Source: Gammaproteobacteria bacterium (GTDB lineage Bacteria > Pseudomonadota > Gammaproteobacteria > Xanthomonadales > Wenzhouxiangellaceae). From it: a DNA stretch of 61,653 nt. A program made the position numbers and the translations under genes. Below are positions 42,609-52,488 of the stretch, piece after piece; position 1 is the first letter of the stretch, and each line of letters starts with the position of its first letter. Under the pieces are notes generated by a model. It saw only the letters and a list, made by a program, of their open reading frames with translations, was not told the DNA's origin and searched no databases. The DNA lies in assembly GCA_018819105.1 (NCBI GenBank), contig JAHJQV010000019.1, forward strand, positions 1-61,653, given 5' to 3'.

Positions 42609-45600
42609 TCAGTCCCATCGACACAGTGCGTCCGCCCAGTCTGGCAGACGCTGGCTCAACATGTGCTGCTCGCGCACCCAGCGCTGCAATTGCCGGGCGT
42701 TCGCCAGGCGCAGCCCGGCATCGTCCACACAGCGCATGATTGCGGCAGTCCACGCGCTGCTGTGATTGTCCACGCACAGTGCCGGTGTCCCGGCGTAGGC
42801 ACCGACACGACTGGCGATCACCGGTACACCCAGCGCCGCATATTCCAGAATTTTCAGCATGCTCTTGCAGCGATTGAAGGGATTGTCCTGCAATGGTGCC
42901 ACCGCCACATCCAGCTGCAGATCGAACAGGCGCTGCGGGTAGTGCGCGAAGCTCACCGCAGGATGGTGTTCCGCCAGCAGGTCACGCAGCGGTGCCGGGC
43001 AGTGTCCGAGCAGAACCCAGTCCACCTGGGCTGCCGTGGCGCGCATGACGGGTTCCAGAATGGCCAGGTCCGCATCGTGCTGGGCACCACCGGCCCAGCC
43101 GATGCGAAGTTTGCGGTTCGCGGCTTTGGCGTTGACGCTGCGCGCTGTCGAAGTGTGTTTTGCTGCAGCGGTTTGCAGTAATTTCCACGGCTGGTCCGGC
43201 AATGCATTGGGGATCACGCGCAGATCAGGGTGCAGATCTGCATAGGCCCGTGCCAGCCCGTCACTGGTGACGATGACACGATCAGCCAGCTTGGCGGCGC
43301 TGGCCAGGCGGGCGTCAATGTCGGCGGGTATGTGCCTGACATAAGGGTTGTAATCCGGCAACGCGGTGAGTAGATCGTCGATCAGCAGCACGATCCTCAG
43401 CGGCAGGCTGTTGCGGGCGAGCTGCATCTGCTGCAGGGCATGATCGTCCAGCCAATGCAGACACAGCAACACATCGGTCTGCAGCAAACCCAGGGCAAAG
43501 GCATCCGGTGCAGCCCGCTGGTCGAGACGGTGACAATGGTGCTGATCGATCAATTCCTGTGCCTGCAGCGCCTGCAGGGGCTGCAGCACCCGATACTGTG
43601 CCGCCGCCCAGCCGTTGCTCACCACGCTGCTCAGCACGGGCAGCTTGCCTGGATGACGAAAGCGTCTGCTGGGACGATCAGCATCCGTAAGCCGCTGGTG
43701 GCTGGAGCCGGCGATCTCGACATGCCAGCGCCAGGGATCCTGCAGGTAGCGCGGTGGCGATATTGGCGCAGATTGGCCGTGCTTGTCCTGCAGCGCTTCC
43801 GCGCGGCTTTCGCTGTGCAGGGTCACAGTGCCAACGGCCAGCGCATTGCAGTCTATCGGGTAAGCGGCAAGCCGGGTACTGACCACCAGGCGTGGCCATT
43901 GCTGCAGCAGTCGCTGGCTGTGTCTGTTGTTGTCGTCGCGCAGCTCTTTATGGCGGAAATGCCTACAGTTCAGCAGCACGCAATCGGCCAGCACATCGGC
44001 ATGTCGGCTGACGGCACGCTCAAACGCCAGTGCATGCAGGCCAGTTTCGGCGGCAACTGCTGTCAGACTGCGATACAAACCGGTACTGCAGGCGCTGTAG
44101 GCCAGTGGCAGCGATGCTCCCGAGCGCAGCCGCAAACGCGGAGCTGTGGCCGTGGCCTGATGCTGTTCGGCACAGGCCAGCAGCGTGCGCAGCGAGCTGA
44201 GATTCAGACCAACGATGCCATCGTGTACATGCAGCAGATAATCGCATTGATGCAAGTCCGGCAGCGTGGCAAGTTTGCCTGTGCTGACCGTCTCCAGCGA
44301 CAGCGTCAGGCTGGAGTCAGGCGCGTCCAGCAGCGCCTGCCAACGGGCAGACAAGGCCGGTGATTCCGGTGCGGCTCGATACCACAGACAGACATGTACG
44401 CGCAGCGGGCGGGCGATGTCGCAGGTCTGCTGCCAGCCCATGCCGAGCGCCGGTTTGCCGGACGTCACGCTGCCGTTGCCGATCAGCTTGCGTGCCTGCA
44501 AGGCGCGCATCATGTTGCCGCGCTGATCATGCTGGCAATCCAGGGTGATGTTCTGATCCAGCCGATGATAAAGAATCTGCGGCAGATGCAGCACCTGCTG
44601 TGATGTGGACTGAATGGCCAGCTGTGCCGTGGCCACGGCTGCATCCTGCGTCAGATGTTGCTGACCTGCACGCTGCCAGACAGCCGCGTGAATGAACAAT
44701 CCATGTTGCAACACCGGCACATGCTGCATGCAGGCCAGGTCGCGATCCGGCTTTAGCGCTGGCGCGTAAAACCTGCCAGTGGCCGATACATGGTCATGAT
44801 TGCAGTACACCGCCGCAGGCTGCAGCGGCAGGTAGCTTGCCAGCCAATGGCGGCAGCCGGCATGCAGCAGATCGCCAGCTTCCACCCAAACCAGCCAGGC
44901 GGTCGGGTGCTGTGCAATCAATGCGGCCAGATCGGTTACCGCAGTGGCGCGCAGTCGGCACACAGTTGTCGGCAGGCTGCTCGGTGAAGTAGCAGGATCA
45001 TCCAGCAGCACCACTGTCGCCGCCAGTGCTTGCACTGATGCCAGAGTGTCATCCAGCCCGCGCGCGGCATTGCGTGAGCAATCGATCAGCACGATCAACT
45101 CTGGCAACTGCGCATCAGGCATGGCAGGTGATGGGGGGTGCATGATGCGGCAGTCAGCCGGCTGCGGTGGCGAAAGCCTGGTCCCGGGTTGCTCGTCAGC
45201 CGCGATTTGCTCATGCAGCTGCTCAGGCTTGCCCGTGCCAGATGTCATCACACGCTGGTACAGCTGCAGATAGTCGCTAGCGCATTCGTCCATGTTGCGA
45301 TGCGCTTGCTGCAGCAGCCGCTGGCGCATTTCAGCAAGTGCTTTGCGTCCATTGCCGCTCGCCAGCCAGTCCAGTTTGTGCTGCCAGGCCTGGACTGCAA
45401 ATGGCGGCAACAGAAAGCCATCCAAAGCATCACTGATGCGGTCGGCCAGGGCACCGTGGTCGCTGGCCATGGGGACCACGCCGCAGGACCATGCCTCACT
45501 GAGCAGAATCGAAAAGCTTTCCTGATAGCGCGACGGCAACAGCAGCAAATCCATCTGCTGCATAAGGCGCAGCAGCAGTTCATGGGGCAGACCATCATGC

Positions 45601-47435
45601 ACAGTCACCGAGGATGGCAGCCTGGCAGGTGCATTGCGGCACTCGCCGGCGATATGAAAGTGCAGCTTCAGCTCATGCTCTCTGGCATGTTCAATCAGCT
45701 GCAACACCAGTTCATAGCCTTTCAGCAGATAATCGCCGCCGCAAAACAGGATCTGCAGGGTGGCTGCATCGGTATCTCGCTCAGTTACCACCGCCTGGCT
45801 GTTGATGGCGGCACTGTCAACGCCATGGGCGATCACCTCAAGTGTTGCCCGTAAGCTGGCCCCCAGTCCATCAGCTATGGCCTCGGCCAGATACTGACTG
45901 GGCACAACGATGCGGTCTGCGGCCTGCAGTGCTGCTGAGGAAAACCGCCGTCTTGCCTGCAGATACACCGACAATGGCGGCACTTTGACCTGTGGGCGCG
46001 ACTGATAACGTGGTTGCAGGCAGTCGATACAGCTGTCGCTGGCACCGGCATAGGGCTGCTGACATGGCACCAGATCAGGCCGCAGCATCATGTTGTAGTC
46101 CGGACACAGGTGATAATGACAATGCAGTGAAATCACCACCGGCACACCGAGACGCTTTGCCAGTAGCGGCAGCAGCAGGCTGTCCCAGCCGATCAGGTAA
46201 TGCACATGCACCATGGCAAAATCCTGCTGCCGCAGCAATCTGGTGAAGTAGCGCTCCAGCCAGGGGTTGGACAAGTCGGCGGCTTGCGACTGAATGCTTT
46301 GATTGACCACACGATAATCGGCGTTCAGTTTGATTACTTCCAGGTTGCTGTCACCGCCGTGGGAGCACTGATCGGCCCATCCCGCCCCCTGTCCGACACA
46401 GACCAGGGTGGCCGGATATTCAGGTGAGATGCGTTGCAACAGGGCGTCAACAAACACCTCGGTGCCACCGATGCTGTCCACATTGTGGGTGATGTGCAGC
46501 ACCCGTCTGGAATCGCCTTGGCGCTGTTTGAGCGCACAGCTTTTGAGTGCCTCGCGCAGCTCCAGCAGCGGGTTGTCGCGCCACCAGTGACGAACCTCCC
46601 GGACATAATCGGGCCAGCGTTGCTGCACCATGCGCTCGTGCAGTCGCCGGCGGTCGCGAATCTCAGCGTCATCACCAAAACTGGCAGAGCCCCGATGGCT
46701 GACGAAACAGCGCGGTGCGGCAACGATACGAAGACCTGCTGCACGGGCTCGCAGTGAGTAGTCGACCTCCTCTCCGTAACCCGGCGCGAACGCTGCATCC
46801 AGCAGGCCAATGCGCTGCATGGTCTGCTGGCTGATATACATGCAAAAACCCACCGCCGTGGGCAATTCGATCAGCGCATCACCGGCGCACTGTTCACAAA
46901 AGCCGGCAAGCTGTTCGCTGCAGCAGTCCGCCAGCAGCGGACTGTCGGCAACCGTCAGCAGGGTGGCGTTGTCTGACACCGGGCAGACCAGGCCAATGTT
47001 GGCAGCGGTCACAGTTGCATGCTGCAGATGCTGCAGCCAGCGGGCATGCACCACGGTGTCGCTGTTGAGCACGACAACATCGCTGGCACAATCTCGCAGC
47101 GCCAGATTGACATTGCCGACAAAGCCCAGATTTTGTTGCCGACGCAGCCAGCGACAGCGCTGCGGATGCTGGGCAACGGTGGTCTCCAGCAGGGATAAAG
47201 TCGCGGCATCATCGCTGGCGTCGTCCAGCAGCAGAATGGGGACATCAGGCGGGGTATGCTCCAGCACGCTGGCAAGACAGGCAGCGAGAGCGTCGGCAGC
47301 GTTGCACACCGGCAGAAGAATCTGAACCGGTGGGGCAGCTGCAGCACTGGCCGAAGATTGCGACAGACGACAGGGAGCGGTGCTGGTCAGTGCCTGGCTC
47401 AGGCAGTGCTCAAGCAGTTGGTCAATGCTGTCCAT
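42609..47435 (-). CDS. Four-module glycosyltransferase, 1608 residues
   Basis: A very large cytoplasmic protein with four glycosyltransferase-like modules. (1) GT2 at about 36-260: ILLPVCNAADAL, LLLDDASDD, VVVLNSDTVV and GEEVDYSLRARAAG. (2) GT4 at about 310-730: ITHNVDSIGGTEVF and LLLPSRYQESFSILLSEAWSCG. (3) A GT2-like module at about 775-1000 with VYCNHDHVSATGRFYAPALKPD. (4) A GT4-like module at about 1270-1608 with KLRIGWAGGAQHDADL and SMLKILEYAALGVPVIAS. Linkers are Pro/Ser-rich. ATG 47435 follows AGGGGCC. It leads a leftward operon with a TylF-type methyltransferase and an acyltransferase. A single chain carrying four transfer modules suggests assembly of a defined oligosaccharide on a surface polymer or protein; the acceptor is unknown. 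Confidence 0.9.
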   Translation of the reverse strand: MDSIDQLLEHCLSQALTSTAPCRLSQSSASAAAAPPVQILLPVCNAADALAACLASVLEHTPPDVPILLLDDASDDAATLSLLETTVAQHPQRCRWLRRQQNLGFVGNVNLALRDCASDVVVLNSDTVVHARWLQHLQHATVTAANIGLVCPVSDNATLLTVADSPLLADCCSEQLAGFCEQCAGDALIELPTAVGFCMYISQQTMQRIGLLDAAFAPGYGEEVDYSLRARAAGLRIVAAPRCFVSHRGSASFGDDAEIRDRRRLHERMVQQRWPDYVREVRHWWRDNPLLELREALKSCALKQRQGDSRRVLHITHNVDSIGGTEVFVDALLQRISPEYPATLVCVGQGAGWADQCSHGGDSNLEVIKLNADYRVVNQSIQSQAADLSNPWLERYFTRLLRQQDFAMVHVHYLIGWDSLLLPLLAKRLGVPVVISLHCHYHLCPDYNMMLRPDLVPCQQPYAGASDSCIDCLQPRYQSRPQVKVPPLSVYLQARRRFSSAALQAADRIVVPSQYLAEAIADGLGASLRATLEVIAHGVDSAAINSQAVVTERDTDAATLQILFCGGDYLLKGYELVLQLIEHAREHELKLHFHIAGECRNAPARLPSSVTVHDGLPHELLLRLMQQMDLLLLPSRYQESFSILLSEAWSCGVVPMASDHGALADRISDALDGFLLPPFAVQAWQHKLDWLASGNGRKALAEMRQRLLQQAHRNMDECASDYLQLYQRVMTSGTGKPEQLHEQIAADEQPGTRLSPPQPADCRIMHPPSPAMPDAQLPELIVLIDCSRNAARGLDDTLASVQALAATVVLLDDPATSPSSLPTTVCRLRATAVTDLAALIAQHPTAWLVWVEAGDLLHAGCRHWLASYLPLQPAAVYCNHDHVSATGRFYAPALKPDRDLACMQHVPVLQHGLFIHAAVWQRAGQQHLTQDAAVATAQLAIQSTSQQVLHLPQILYHRLDQNITLDCQHDQRGNMMRALQARKLIGNGSVTSGKPALGMGWQQTCDIARPLRVHVCLWYRAAPESPALSARWQALLDAPDSSLTLSLETVSTGKLATLPDLHQCDYLLHVHDGIVGLNLSSLRTLLACAEQHQATATAPRLRLRSGASLPLAYSACSTGLYRSLTAVAAETGLHALAFERAVSRHADVLADCVLLNCRHFRHKELRDDNNRHSQRLLQQWPRLVVSTRLAAYPIDCNALAVGTVTLHSESRAEALQDKHGQSAPISPPRYLQDPWRWHVEIAGSSHQRLTDADRPSRRFRHPGKLPVLSSVVSNGWAAAQYRVLQPLQALQAQELIDQHHCHRLDQRAAPDAFALGLLQTDVLLCLHWLDDHALQQMQLARNSLPLRIVLLIDDLLTALPDYNPYVRHIPADIDARLASAAKLADRVIVTSDGLARAYADLHPDLRVIPNALPDQPWKLLQTAAAKHTSTARSVNAKAANRKLRIGWAGGAQHDADLAILEPVMRATAAQVDWVLLGHCPAPLRDLLAEHHPAVSFAHYPQRLFDLQLDVAVAPLQDNPFNRCKSMLKILEYAALGVPVIASRVGAYAGTPALCVDNHSSAWTAAIMRCVDDAGLRLANARQLQRWVREQHMLSQRLPDWADALCRWD

Positions 47436-47551
47436 GTGTAGATGGCCCCTGTCAGGTCAAGATCACAGCAGATGGTAGCATCTACGACCCGCTAGGAGCT
47501 GGGCGCATGGAACATTCACCATCGATGCCACTGTTTCAAATTTAGTAGAGA

Positions 47552-50500
47552 TCAGGTAGGGTCCAGGGGGCTGATGATGATCCTCTGCTCAAGGTGATAC
47601 TGCTGCAATTCTGTGCGCAGAATGTCGGCATTCATGCCGAGCGGTAAAAGTTCGATGGCCATGTTCTGGGCAACAGTCGCTTCAGAAAAGCGCTGCATTG
47701 ATGCCAATACCATCGCTCTGGTGCTCCAGTCGACGTGGGTAGGTGTAAAAACATTGCCATCTACAAGGTTTGAGCTGACTTTGTCCATGGCTTGCCACTC
47801 GGTGGGTGATGTCACTGGGCAGGTTGACCAGCGGGCAAGGACATTGATGACACCATCACGATTGCTATTCGTGATGGCAAGTTTCTGCAACTCATCTTTG
47901 AACAGGTCAACGAAACGCATCTGATCTGGTAGAGACACATGGGATTGAAGAATTATGCATCTCACTCTGAATGACTCTTCAGCAAGAGTAGGTAGCATCT
48001 TGTCATAATCCGGCAAAGATTTAAGTTGGTGATGGTATCTGCTGGCAATATCATATTCACCCGAGTTGAGTGCTGCGATGATTAAAAAAGTCAACCTGAC
48101 TGTATGGCCATAGTTGTTGCTGCGTTCTTTAAGGTTTTCAAAAACGCTTTCAACCTCAGTAAGGTTACCGATATATGCATCGGGAATGGCCGCATTGATC
48201 TGAACGCCATGTGGCATCATTGCTGATTCAGACAGGCGAGAGTAAACTTGCTTGGCAGCATTAAAATCCATCTGGCTAAGATACACGAGCGCAAGATCGT
48301 TATTTAACCAGGAGATATCGCGATCATTGCCAGCAAACGTTATTGCCTCATCAAGTACAGATATTGCGGATTTGATCTGTTTGGATTTCAATAGGGCGCT
48401 TGACAGCTGACTCCAGAAAACTCTAATGTATGGGTTAAGTAGAATTTGCTCTATTGCAAGTTGTTCTGCGAGAGGATAGTTATTCTTCTTCAGTGCTATG
48501 GCTATATTCAAATGATGCCAGCATTGATTACGCTGAGTATGATCTATGTCAGACAATGCGCTCGCAACATCATCATAGTCCGAATTCAAGAACGCCTGAT
48601 AGGCATTTCCCATATTACGTGAGTTTGTTTTACTACATGGCTGGATAGATGTCTTCGGGTATGGATAGAGGAAACTGACAGGACGCAGAGACTTTTCGGC
48701 GTTATGCCATACATGGGTGTTGACATCTTCGTCTGACAATGCATCTACATCTATACTGAATTCGGAGCGGCCTGAAACATCTCCCAGAGAGTTATAAGTC
48801 TGATATATGCCTTTTCCCGACCAGTCAAATTCCAATTCCAATTGGCTATCCAGCTCATTGTAGATATAGTCAACAGTGGTGTCATCAGTTATCATTCTAC
48901 TAAGGAAGTAACCGCTCTCATGGTACATGTAGTCTGTGGAAGTGGTAGCTGTGGGATATATCCCACCCAGGTAAGTGCTTAGAGTTTCAGATATAATGAG
49001 TCCATAGCGAAAATCAGATTTATCAAAATTATATTCAGGTATGTACTGATATGTATTTTTGTCCTTGTAAGCGACAGTAGTGTTCAGAGTTTTGCCATTC
49101 TCGTTTCTATCATGGTGACGATATTCGTAAAATGATCTTTTACTTGAACCAGTGTAAAAATATTCATTTGTATCCGAGATAATGCCATAAATTCCATTAA
49201 CATCTGAGATTGGATAGTATTTATAGGTCGTTTCTTTTCTTATCTCATCTGATGCATAAAGGGGGTAACTAATGTCAGAATTAAAAAAATTATCCGTAAT
49301 TTTGAATGTGCTATGTTTTGAAATATCTTTATCGCTAACCAAAGATTTGACTAAGTAACCACTCTCATCAAACTCATTCTCTATGACTGATGCTGGTATC
49401 TTTTCTCCTTTTCTTCCGATCACCCAGAACTTATTAAGTTTATTTCTTACTGTGACAATTTCTTTATCAACAATGTTGCACTTGGGCTGATGTAATTCCA
49501 CAAACCATTGTGGGGCATTGCATGTATATTCGATTTGATTATGAAACTCCCATTCGCCTGATGGCTTGCCATTGAGATAATCTGTGTTTTCGCCATTATC
49601 ATTTTCGTACCAGCTATTCGTGGTCTTTCCCGTATATGGCAAGGAATGTGCAAATTGATAGACATCGCGGTAATTACCGTAATCAAATTTAATCCAGCGG
49701 AAACCTAGTAGTCCGCGCCCGATTCTATTATAAGCATTTCCTCCGTATTCATATGACATTTCTTCATGATTACCATTGTCCGCAATCTCGGACTCACCAA
49801 CGACCATCATTCTGCTGGTAAAGTAGAAATCATTAATGTCAATAAAGCGATCCGGGCTGTCATGTGTGGGTGTCTGATAAATCCCGCGTTCTTTGTCTGT
49901 AAGAGTGTAGTAGTTCCATCTGGCAAAATCTACCGGCCCCTGCCATACCTCAACCGCGCTATCCGGGGCTGAGTCTCGGGTGATTGTGCCGGTAGCGGAA
50001 GATGTCATGTATATTGATGCTCCGCACCCATTGGCAGGGCATGGCCCGATTCGTTGATCTGTTGAATCATTATTGAAACCGGCCCCGGAAAACCATGCTA
50101 TATTTGGAGAAATGATTTGCATTTGGTTTTGACCGAATAGATGACTGACAACAGAAACATTGGCTTGCGCATGCAACCCGCTGTTACTTTCAAGATCAAG
50201 AGTAAATCTTCCTTTATCGTCACTGCGGAAGAATGCAAGTACGTAAGAGTATATCCCGAGGTCAAAATCTGGTTTTTTATCCTGCAGTGTAGATGAGCAT
50301 TGCATATCACTGGAATTAGTGGGCATACAGTAACTCTCGATCAGTTTGTCTGGATAGAGTATCTCGTAATTTCCATCGCTATTGACGTCAGCAATCAGTG
50401 TGCCTGCGATACCAGTACCGTGCCTGGTATCAGGTATACCTGTGTTGACTTCCCTGGCAAAGCCTTTGCCAGTATTCAGCTGATAACGCCAAGTACGAGC

Positions 50501-52273
50501 GCTAAACAGTCTACTGTCGGAATAGACCAGATCAGTAAGATCATCACCGTTCATATCCAGCCTGTGCGCAGTTTTATAGGTCTTGCCGTCGATGCCGAAA
50601 TCTTCAACGGGGATGAGTTCGTAGCTGACTTCTCGGCTTTTTGGATATTCGCTTACCAGTACCAATTCACTCTTAATATCAGATGATAAAATCACACTGG
50701 GGCCGCCATCGTAAAACCCGTAATCGACTTCAATTGTAACAATGTCATCGGCAACCTCGAACAATGTGATAGGCGCGCTAAATGTTAGTTTCTCTGCTGT
50801 TTCTGTTTGATTTCGATACAATATGATTGACTTACCATTTGGGGTTTTTTTCAGGCTGACCAGATCTATCATCGGTGTCGATGGGTCAATATCGATAAAT
50901 CTTAACTGTTGGCTCTGTGCGATGCCTGTGGTATGTGACTTCCAGCTGCTTTGTTTTGGATTTGCCTGTTTTACCACAAGTTGCCCATCCTCATAGTCCA
51001 GCCAGTTCGTGATTCCTAGTGGAATCAGCTCATAACCTGGTAGTGCTGTCCATTGTGTATTGTCGAAGTGCTGATTCGCGTTTTCAAGTATGTATTCCGG
51101 CTCCCGTCGAGAGGACAGCATCATGATATCAGTACTCACTATCTGACCCTGATTGTCAAACTTATACATTCTGATATCTACGCCACCATCTCCATCGAAA
51201 TCCTTGCCTGCAATGAATGGCGCAACAGGTTTCTGCTGCAGATCATGAATCGGGTCAGGCAAATTTCTGTTAAGTGTTGAAATCAGTTCGCGCGGTTCTG
51301 TAGGGTGAAATCTCAGTTTTGGATTGGACCAAATAGTCTTTGTGGGTATCCGACACTTCTGCTCACCTGTGTTTTCTACGCGCCCGCACTCGGTGATTTC
51401 CTGCAACAGGCTTCGACCGGTAAGTTCGCTTTGTTGATAGCTGAGTCGATACTCTCGCAGCATGACTGGTTGGCTTTTCATTCCCTGCCTGGATCGAATT
51501 TGTATCATACTCAGCCTTCTTGTCAGACGACGCTCGACGATATCGTAGTATGTAGACATGTCTGGTCTGTCTTCGTAGATAAACTGGATGTGGCGAGTTC
51601 CCCGTTGATTAATTGCTTCGGTATATTTACCGGTATACCAGATTGACTTGATTACCATCTCACCAGTTAAGCTGGTGTCATATTCATAGTCAATTGTGTT
51701 GCCGTTGACATCGATTTCCCTTGTCAACATCCAGGCTACAGCTACCTTACCATTAGCACCATAAAGAATCTGCCGATGTTCACTGATTTTGCCGCTACTG
51801 TTTTTTACACTGAACCAGGCCTTGCTGCTGTCAAGATCACCATGCAGCTTGATGCTCAAGAATGATTCTTCTATCAGCTTGCGATATTCGGCACCATCTT
51901 TTGCATGCTCACCATCGACAAGAGTCAGGTGATCGTCGTCATAGCACAATGCTGTCGTGTTGGTGTGGCTTTTCCATACTTGATACCCGCTGATGCCAAC
52001 AACATGCAAACAGCGTTTCACAGTTGTGGCGTATGCAAGTGCCCATCCCATGCCCAGTACGCCATTGCCATAGCGTAGGTTGTATTCAAATGATATATTG
52101 GGTTTAAGCTCACGGCCTGGCGGAATATTCACCGGAACTGTATATGTGCTTGCGCCGCCACTGACTGATCCATAGCCATCCATGACGCCGTTTGGAATAC
52201 GGCTGGCTTGCTCTACAATGCTGGCATGCGTCAACATTGTCATGAAAAACATCAAGATCATCAGAAATCGCAT
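47552..52273 (-). CDS. Secreted SpvB/TcdB-like protein with C-terminal TPR region
   Basis: About 1573 residues, exported via MRFLMILMFFMTMLTHAS. An SpvB-type N-terminal domain (GSVSGGASTYTVPVNIPPG, then GNGVLGMGWAL) is followed by three Asp-rich FG-GAP/VCBS-like loops (near 365, 580 and 636 counted from an ATG at 52294) and a TcdB-like middle region with NRIGRGLLGFRW. Instead of Rhs/YD repeats and a variable toxin tip, the last 350 or so residues are TPR-like (AYQAFLNSDYDDVASALSDI, AISVLDEAITFAG). The gene is clearly AT-richer than its neighbours. I chose ATG 52273 because GGGG precedes it; ATG 52294 adds seven residues but has no binding site. It is not obviously a toxin and may be a scaffold or surface protein. 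Confidence 0.82.
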   Translation of the reverse strand: MRFLMILMFFMTMLTHASIVEQASRIPNGVMDGYGSVSGGASTYTVPVNIPPGRELKPNISFEYNLRYGNGVLGMGWALAYATTVKRCLHVVGISGYQVWKSHTNTTALCYDDDHLTLVDGEHAKDGAEYRKLIEESFLSIKLHGDLDSSKAWFSVKNSSGKISEHRQILYGANGKVAVAWMLTREIDVNGNTIDYEYDTSLTGEMVIKSIWYTGKYTEAINQRGTRHIQFIYEDRPDMSTYYDIVERRLTRRLSMIQIRSRQGMKSQPVMLREYRLSYQQSELTGRSLLQEITECGRVENTGEQKCRIPTKTIWSNPKLRFHPTEPRELISTLNRNLPDPIHDLQQKPVAPFIAGKDFDGDGGVDIRMYKFDNQGQIVSTDIMMLSSRREPEYILENANQHFDNTQWTALPGYELIPLGITNWLDYEDGQLVVKQANPKQSSWKSHTTGIAQSQQLRFIDIDPSTPMIDLVSLKKTPNGKSIILYRNQTETAEKLTFSAPITLFEVADDIVTIEVDYGFYDGGPSVILSSDIKSELVLVSEYPKSREVSYELIPVEDFGIDGKTYKTAHRLDMNGDDLTDLVYSDSRLFSARTWRYQLNTGKGFAREVNTGIPDTRHGTGIAGTLIADVNSDGNYEILYPDKLIESYCMPTNSSDMQCSSTLQDKKPDFDLGIYSYVLAFFRSDDKGRFTLDLESNSGLHAQANVSVVSHLFGQNQMQIISPNIAWFSGAGFNNDSTDQRIGPCPANGCGASIYMTSSATGTITRDSAPDSAVEVWQGPVDFARWNYYTLTDKERGIYQTPTHDSPDRFIDINDFYFTSRMMVVGESEIADNGNHEEMSYEYGGNAYNRIGRGLLGFRWIKFDYGNYRDVYQFAHSLPYTGKTTNSWYENDNGENTDYLNGKPSGEWEFHNQIEYTCNAPQWFVELHQPKCNIVDKEIVTVRNKLNKFWVIGRKGEKIPASVIENEFDESGYLVKSLVSDKDISKHSTFKITDNFFNSDISYPLYASDEIRKETTYKYYPISDVNGIYGIISDTNEYFYTGSSKRSFYEYRHHDRNENGKTLNTTVAYKDKNTYQYIPEYNFDKSDFRYGLIISETLSTYLGGIYPTATTSTDYMYHESGYFLSRMITDDTTVDYIYNELDSQLELEFDWSGKGIYQTYNSLGDVSGRSEFSIDVDALSDEDVNTHVWHNAEKSLRPVSFLYPYPKTSIQPCSKTNSRNMGNAYQAFLNSDYDDVASALSDIDHTQRNQCWHHLNIAIALKKNNYPLAEQLAIEQILLNPYIRVFWSQLSSALLKSKQIKSAISVLDEAITFAGNDRDISWLNNDLALVYLSQMDFNAAKQVYSRLSESAMMPHGVQINAAIPDAYIGNLTEVESVFENLKERSNNYGHTVRLTFLIIAALNSGEYDIASRYHHQLKSLPDYDKMLPTLAEESFRVRCIILQSHVSLPDQMRFVDLFKDELQKLAITNSNRDGVINVLARWSTCPVTSPTEWQAMDKVSSNLVDGNVFTPTHVDWSTRAMVLASMQRFSEATVAQNMAIELLPLGMNADILRTELQQYHLEQRIIISPLDPT

Positions 52274-52488
52274 TGAATAGCCCCGCTCGCTCATCTGTCA
52301 AAATTCTAGCACCATTCAGCCGCGTTGGGCTGTTGATTCTGTTCTCTTGTCTGCTGTGCTGTTTGTTTGACATTCAACGGCTGATCCTCGAATGACTGAT
52401 GCATCCATTGCCATTCAACAGACTTCACACCTCTCTCTGTCCGGGGTTACAATGGTTTACGTTGGATTCCATATACTGAGTAATTTGC

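Noticed and set aside
47552..52273. Active Rhs/Tc polymorphic toxin with immunity gene
   Set aside because: No Rhs core, no DPxGL-type cleavage motif, no variable toxin tip and no small downstream immunity gene. The C-terminus is TPR-like.
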